From contig JAOIQU010000041.1 of NCBI GenBank assembly GCA_028141885.1, positions 1-9,924 on the forward strand: DNA of 9,924 bases, given 5' to 3'. The notes beneath the pieces were generated by a model, which was not told the DNA's origin, ran no database searches, and saw only the letters and a program-made list of their open reading frames with translations. The position numbers and the translations under genes are program-made. Position 1 is the stretch's first letter. Every line of letters begins with the position of its first letter. The stretch comes from Flavobacteriales bacterium (GTDB taxonomy: Bacteria; Bacteroidota; Bacteroidia; Flavobacteriales; UA16). Positions 9,701 through 9,924 of the stretch are shown piece by piece.

Positions 9701-9924
9701 GAAAGAGATCAACAACAAGCGTAGGCCGCGTCCTTCAAGCCGAAACGTGAGCAACGAAAAACGCGATGGGTTTGGCAAGATTGAAGACGACGAAGAGAAA
9801 GAAAAGATTGAATTGAACCCGATGGAGCACATCCTCCGGTTCGTGATGGGTCTCCACAACGTGAGTGGAACCTACGCCCGCAACGAAGGGACCATGCTGC
9901 CTGGATTCAATCAACGTGCGACGT
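3660..9924 (+). CDS. sprA: SprA, T9SS outer-membrane translocon barrel (3' partial)
   Basis: The frame is open from the ATG at 3660 to the right edge (2088 codons plus one base). SprA (Sov in Porphyromonas) is the giant single-chain beta-barrel through which T9SS cargo crosses the outer membrane; in Flavobacterium it is also needed for gliding. F. johnsoniae SprA is about 2400 residues, so roughly 300-450 are probably missing here. An in-frame TGA at 3654 makes 3660 the first possible ATG, and it begins a signal peptide. Family-typical blocks include KIGDKIELGTQFNTQALFDF (204-223), AGSQSLFGLK (257-266), TVTAGGVRLEENRDYTVDY (from 713), AYIDDFEGSQSTIDLR (864-879), GLDGLN (1119-1124), DDFRYFRD (1158-1165), KWYQFKIPVREYQ (1264-1276) and CAELWVNELRLSGF (1554-1567). 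Two stretches (about 60-460 and 1090-1560) seem to correspond to the repeated SprA N-terminal family domain; those limits are approximate. After about 1570 the sequence becomes alternating barrel strands with charged loops. No frameshift or internal stop was seen. It starts 29 bp after ruvA with no terminator between. Confidence 0.97.
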   Translation, partial: MTPLPQASALPWRKLWSHGLACLLCALGSAFVLEVHAQVNPDTTFNLPFPHDNGDMFNPTEFPGGVSLQWPSNFNYGVVYNPVTGLYEVQQTIGDSLQFRPSSVFTLDEYLDYNITGNLSEFWNELQEEEDEADRAFAPKLEIDSELFEMIFGSNEIEIKPQGTAEISLGYTWNNTENPRIPERQRRAGSVDFDQRIQLNLGGKIGDKIELGTQFNTQALFDFENQMNIGFQGEEDDILKNIEAGNISMPLNSTLIAGSQSLFGLKLETQWGRLYNTTVFSQQKGERSEIEVEGGAQTQEFDIRADDYEANRHYFLSQYFVDQYDEAMRSLPVPNSGAMINRIEVYVVNTQANTQDVRNILAFTDLGEHPSYLSTNVPAGDLTNNTSIFTGEGLEPATEATQNRAPNNYNNDLFRSMTLNESVMNYTGANQAISTALGGDLKQGVHYERVGNARRLSPSEFTYNSRLGFVSLRQALNNAEVLAVAYEYTLNGETYQVGTLSQDGYAAPGALVLKMLKSSVTQVKLDNGDQAPLWRTMMKNVYSMGAFGVSNEEFRLDIWYNDPNSGVDLNYIPRQPLDGRLLIQVLGMDRIDINGMPNQDGVFDYVDNAAVQGGTINSQNGRIFLPSVEPFGSNLAEKIGEYVAESDIAPSDQDAARDALVQSLVFQPLYDSTKTAAQQIPSLNRFRIKGRFQSQSSSEIQLNALNVPEGSVTVTAGGVRLEENRDYTVDYNLGRVRIINDGLLESGQTIKVSLESNSLFNIQTKTLLGTRFDYVASDNFNIGTTLLNMRERPLTRKVNMGDEPVNNTVVGADFSWQTESRLLTELVDRLPFYSTTAKSTFDISAEGAYLIPGHSRAVGDEGTAYIDDFEGSQSTIDLRAVNRWFLASTPRWQNDRFPEGALENDLASNYNRAGLSWYTIDPSLINGSALQDGQVDAETRQDHRMRQILLRELYEKGDYSNSATAGMPTNLPTLDLTFRPTERGPYNYEPFEGSDVSPGLEPDGALKNPDERWAGIQRALTTTDFEAANIEYIQFWVMDPFNDDSENETGGRLYVNLGNVSEDILNDSQLQFENGLPSANNNELETDTSTWGIYPDPTTFNVVNAFDNSTNDYSAQDVGLDGLNSEAEQTFFATWLNGLSTALEPDAFAQYQNDPSADDFRYFRDPVAQANEEDILERYQFFSRYEGNSNTQQPDGYPITSTTIPNTEDINEDLTLGTIESYYQYEIPMTKADLSPDNIGKGYLSDILETVSKTNGAGEQRPIKWYQFKIPVREYQRAYNGISDFRSIRFMRMFMQGWSEPVTLRFARIELVRGEWRRYEQSLAGLQELEVDDPTGTQFALSAVNLEENGVRQPVPYVIPPGINQEIDPSNLNQRRLNEQSLSLEVCGLEDGDARAAYRNINFDMRMYERLRMFVHVEAGRQDEILNEGDVNVFVRLGSDYDQNYYEYEIPLRPTPIDVTALDEYDIWPLENNIDINLDSLRQLSLDKLSNRYVDGELSTNGVYSVVDESGRRRLSVKGNPTLSNVVTVMVGIRNPDKDLEQPLWSSDDGEPKCAELWVNELRLSGFNEEGGWAAVAQANATLADLANVSVAANMSVPGWGGLEQRVQERQRETIQGLDANGTIQLGKLLPERLGITLPMYVGYSNQRSTPQFDPLSPDVEMTDLAALADQITEEDDIEAIDSRQQSAMSVNEVRSINFSNVKIAPQFGKKGGGSKDRNNRGNNDPKGDKVTEERERFGSNNPRGGGSSGRGGGSSSGGLFSIVNPANFSANYSYNEQYRRDIYTDNFRNVEHRGGLNYSWQPKPKKRQPFSKVGFLRNSEYLRLIRDLNFYLLPKQVSASNQMQRMYEVSTVRDNMAVLNPATDFEPIITPQVVKTWTWNRNYTVKYDLTQALKFDYQGTAQALILENPGLIPSEVEDPDGFNAYREEVQSSLMQGGEVTNYNHQVNGTYKLPLDKFPLTDWLSADTRYQSSFRWDRAPFAQDTLGNTIQNSRNLSLNTQANLKNFYNKVPFLKEINNKRRPRPSSRNVSNEKRDGFGKIEDDEEKEKIELNPMEHILRFVMGLHNVSGTYARNEGTMLPGFNQRAT
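8889..8930 (+). repeat. 21-bp imperfect tandem duplication inside sprA
   Basis: Two adjacent 21-bp units (8889-8909 and 8910-8930) share a 12-base identical core, GGAGGGGGCAGC, at 8892-8903 and 8913-8924. They encode RGGGSSG then RGGGSSS (residues 1744-1757). The period is seven codons, so the duplication keeps the frame. It sits at the end of a ~50-residue low-complexity hydrophilic segment (8784-8936) between predicted barrel strands of SprA. Confidence 0.8.

Overview
The window looks like chromosomal DNA from a member of the Bacteroidota that has a type IX secretion system (T9SS). Three things point there: a C-terminal T9SS type A sorting domain in the first gene, a SprA-type outer-membrane translocon gene filling the last two thirds, and the lack of Shine-Dalgarno sequences before the starts. 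Base composition looks moderately GC-rich (mid to high 50s percent by eye), higher than in Flavobacterium. This would suit an environmental or marine Flavobacteriales-like lineage, but the order cannot be fixed from this sequence.

Layout, all on the + strand. (1) Positions 1-666 hold the 3' end of a gene for a secreted T9SS cargo protein, cut by the left edge. (2) Positions 667-757 are a 91-bp gap with one weak hairpin and no recognisable Bacteroidota promoter. (3) Positions 758-3037 encode a two-domain malic enzyme (malic enzyme plus phosphotransacetylase-like domain, MaeB type). (4) Positions 3034-3630 encode RuvA, whose GTG start overlaps the maeB stop in a GTGA. (5) From 3660 to the right edge runs a very long open frame (2088 codons visible, no stop) encoding SprA, the giant beta-barrel of the T9SS translocon. 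Its 3' end lies outside the window.

The close spacing of maeB, ruvA and sprA (4-bp overlap, then 29 bp) suggests one transcription unit, although the products act in central carbon metabolism, recombination repair and protein secretion. The first gene is functionally tied to the last: its product would leave the cell through a SprA-containing T9SS.

No RNA genes, insertion sequences, CRISPR arrays or phage genes were seen. Long open frames on the minus strand and in other plus frames are shadows of maeB, ruvA and sprA. I did not find a previously undescribed system. The most unusual local feature is a Gly/Arg/Ser-rich loop in SprA built partly from a 21-bp tandem duplication.
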